From Mycobacterium sp. GA-2829 (GTDB taxonomy: Bacteria > Actinomycetota > Actinomycetes > Mycobacteriales > Mycobacteriaceae), in assembly GCF_001499965.1 (NCBI RefSeq), contig NZ_LQIT01000037.1, forward strand, positions 1-57,642: DNA of 57,642 nucleotides. Direction: 5' to 3'. The notes beneath the pieces were generated by a model. That model saw only the letters and a program-made list of their open reading frames with translations. It had not been told where the DNA came from and made no database searches. Both the position numbers and the translations under genes were made by a program. This document shows positions 56,935-57,642 of the stretch, in pieces (within the stretch, counting starts at the first letter, position 1; each line of letters starts with the position of its first letter).

Positions 56935-57642
56935 CTAGTTGTCGCTGGGTGGGGCTTTGGGTTCGAAGGGTGTGTACCACCACCAGTCGGCGCGTTCGCC
57001 GCTGGGCCCGGGATAGGGGTCGACCTTCGGGGGCGCTTGGGTGGGTGGCCGCGCCAGCGACCCGTCACGCATGGTCCGGCCTCGGCTGTCGGTGACGACG
57101 AGTTGGTGGGCGGGTCCGGTGATGGTGATGATCCCGCGGTGATGCGCCCGATGGTGATAGGGACAGACGAGCACGAGGTTGTCGAGTTCGGTTTCGCCGC
57201 CGTTTTCCCAGTGGATGATGTGGTGGGCGTGCAGTCCGCGGGTGGCTTCGCAGCCGGGGACCACGCAGGTGCGGTCGCGGTGTTCCAACGCCCGCCGTAG
57301 CCGGCGGTTGATCAGTCGGGTGGCTCGCCCGGCCCCGATGGGCTGGCCGTCGCGTTCGAACCACACCTCACAGGTCGCATCACAGGTCAGGTACTGCCGA
57401 TCAGAGTCGGGCAGCAGGGGTCCCAGGTGTAGGGCGGCGATGCGGTCTTTGAGGTCGAGGTGCACCGCGACGGTGGTGTGGGCGCTGTGCGGGCGGCGGG
57501 CGGCGTCGGTGTCCCAGCCGGCTTCGATCAGGGCCATGAAGGCATCACCGCGGGTGGGCATCGGAGGCCGGACCGCCGCCAGGCTCTCGCCGTGCTCGCG
57601 TTTGAACTGGGCGATCAGTGCGTCGTGATGGGATTGCAGCGC
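56935..57642 (-). CDS. 13E12-type DUF222/HNH endonuclease-like protein, 5' end beyond window
   Basis: The C-terminal 235 or so residues are visible; the gene runs off the right edge. The HNH motif is complete: CVVPGCEATRGLHAHHIIHWENGGETELDNLVLVCPYHHRAHHRG, with the two Cys and the HH pair for zinc or magnesium. The tail is Trp-rich (WWWYTPFEP). These genes are the actinobacterial 13E12 repeat family, present in many copies and sometimes carrying inserted repeat sequences. The copy lies against a stretch of gene remnants, which suggests that recombination has occurred here. Confidence 0.88.
   Translation of the reverse strand, partial: ALQSHHDALIAQFKREHGESLAAVRPPMPTRGDAFMALIEAGWDTDAARRPHSAHTTVAVHLDLKDRIAALHLGPLLPDSDRQYLTCDATCEVWFERDGQPIGAGRATRLINRRLRRALEHRDRTCVVPGCEATRGLHAHHIIHWENGGETELDNLVLVCPYHHRAHHRGIITITGPAHQLVVTDSRGRTMRDGSLARPPTQAPPKVDPYPGPSGERADWWWYTPFEPKAPPSDN

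Overview
The window looks like chromosome of a fast-growing mycobacterium (Mycolicibacterium-like). It is very GC-rich, uses many GTG and some TTG starts, and has many leaderless genes with a TANNNT -10 box 6-7 nt before the start codon. It carries mycobacterial marker families: the furA-katG pair, a catalytically dead RipD-type NlpC/P60 protein, an Rv0910-like SRPBCC protein, a DUF4185 arabinan-hydrolase-type secreted protein and a 13E12-type HNH protein. Species assignment is inference. I saw no tRNA, rRNA, CRISPR array or complete insertion sequence.

Layout. 1-8.4 kb: an NlpC-like exported protein, an ArsR-SRPBCC fusion regulator, a four-gene minus-strand signalling operon (REC-PP2C phosphatase, CHASE3 histidine kinase, single-domain response regulator, alpha/beta hydrolase), a lipoprotein carboxypeptidase, and an acyltransferase-3/SGNH pair. 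8.4-15.8 kb: an APH-type kinase, furA-katG, then an SRPBCC protein, acyl-CoA carboxyltransferase and aldehyde dehydrogenase in a row; the dehydrogenase gene contains a run of 16 G. 15.9-20.5 kb: a two-gene cassette of a repeat protein and an M50 intramembrane metalloprotease with a PqqD-like N-terminus, followed by two small membrane-protein genes. I consider this cassette the most likely undescribed system here. 20.5-26.3 kb: a MOSC gene broken by one stop codon, an MDR oxidoreductase, a spore-photoproduct-lyase homologue, a DUF6480 protein, RipD and the DUF4185 protein.

26.4-38.8 kb: a TetR/DUF1214/sulfotransferase operon with an operator palindrome, a DUF808 protein preceded by a five-codon leaderless ORF, an acyl-CoA synthetase, a second spore-photoproduct-lyase homologue, an enoyl-CoA hydratase, an S4 protein, an aldo/keto reductase, a rifampicin-monooxygenase-type flavoprotein with a near-perfect rifamycin-associated element (RAE) upstream, and a MmyB-type regulator facing an SDR gene across a 21-bp palindrome. 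38.8-48.7 kb: a secreted Pro-rich protein, a sugar porter, a large ATPase-LuxR regulator facing a membrane protein/PLP-decarboxylase pair, an EamA exporter, an SDR/acetamidase pair and a PPOX protein.

48.7-57.6 kb: an FKBP lipoprotein, an SDR/TetR pair with operator, a DHFR-family remnant, divergent MarR/FUSC genes, an NDH-2, an epimerase/TetR divergon with two palindromes, a cluster of decayed genes (LysR, serine hydrolase, TPP enzyme) and a 13E12-type HNH gene running off the end. Regulator-operator-target modules recur throughout; several bear on drug or oxidative stress (katG/furA, rox/RAE, APH-like kinase, MarR/FUSC). No stretch over about 300 bases lacks a gene or a recognisable gene remnant.
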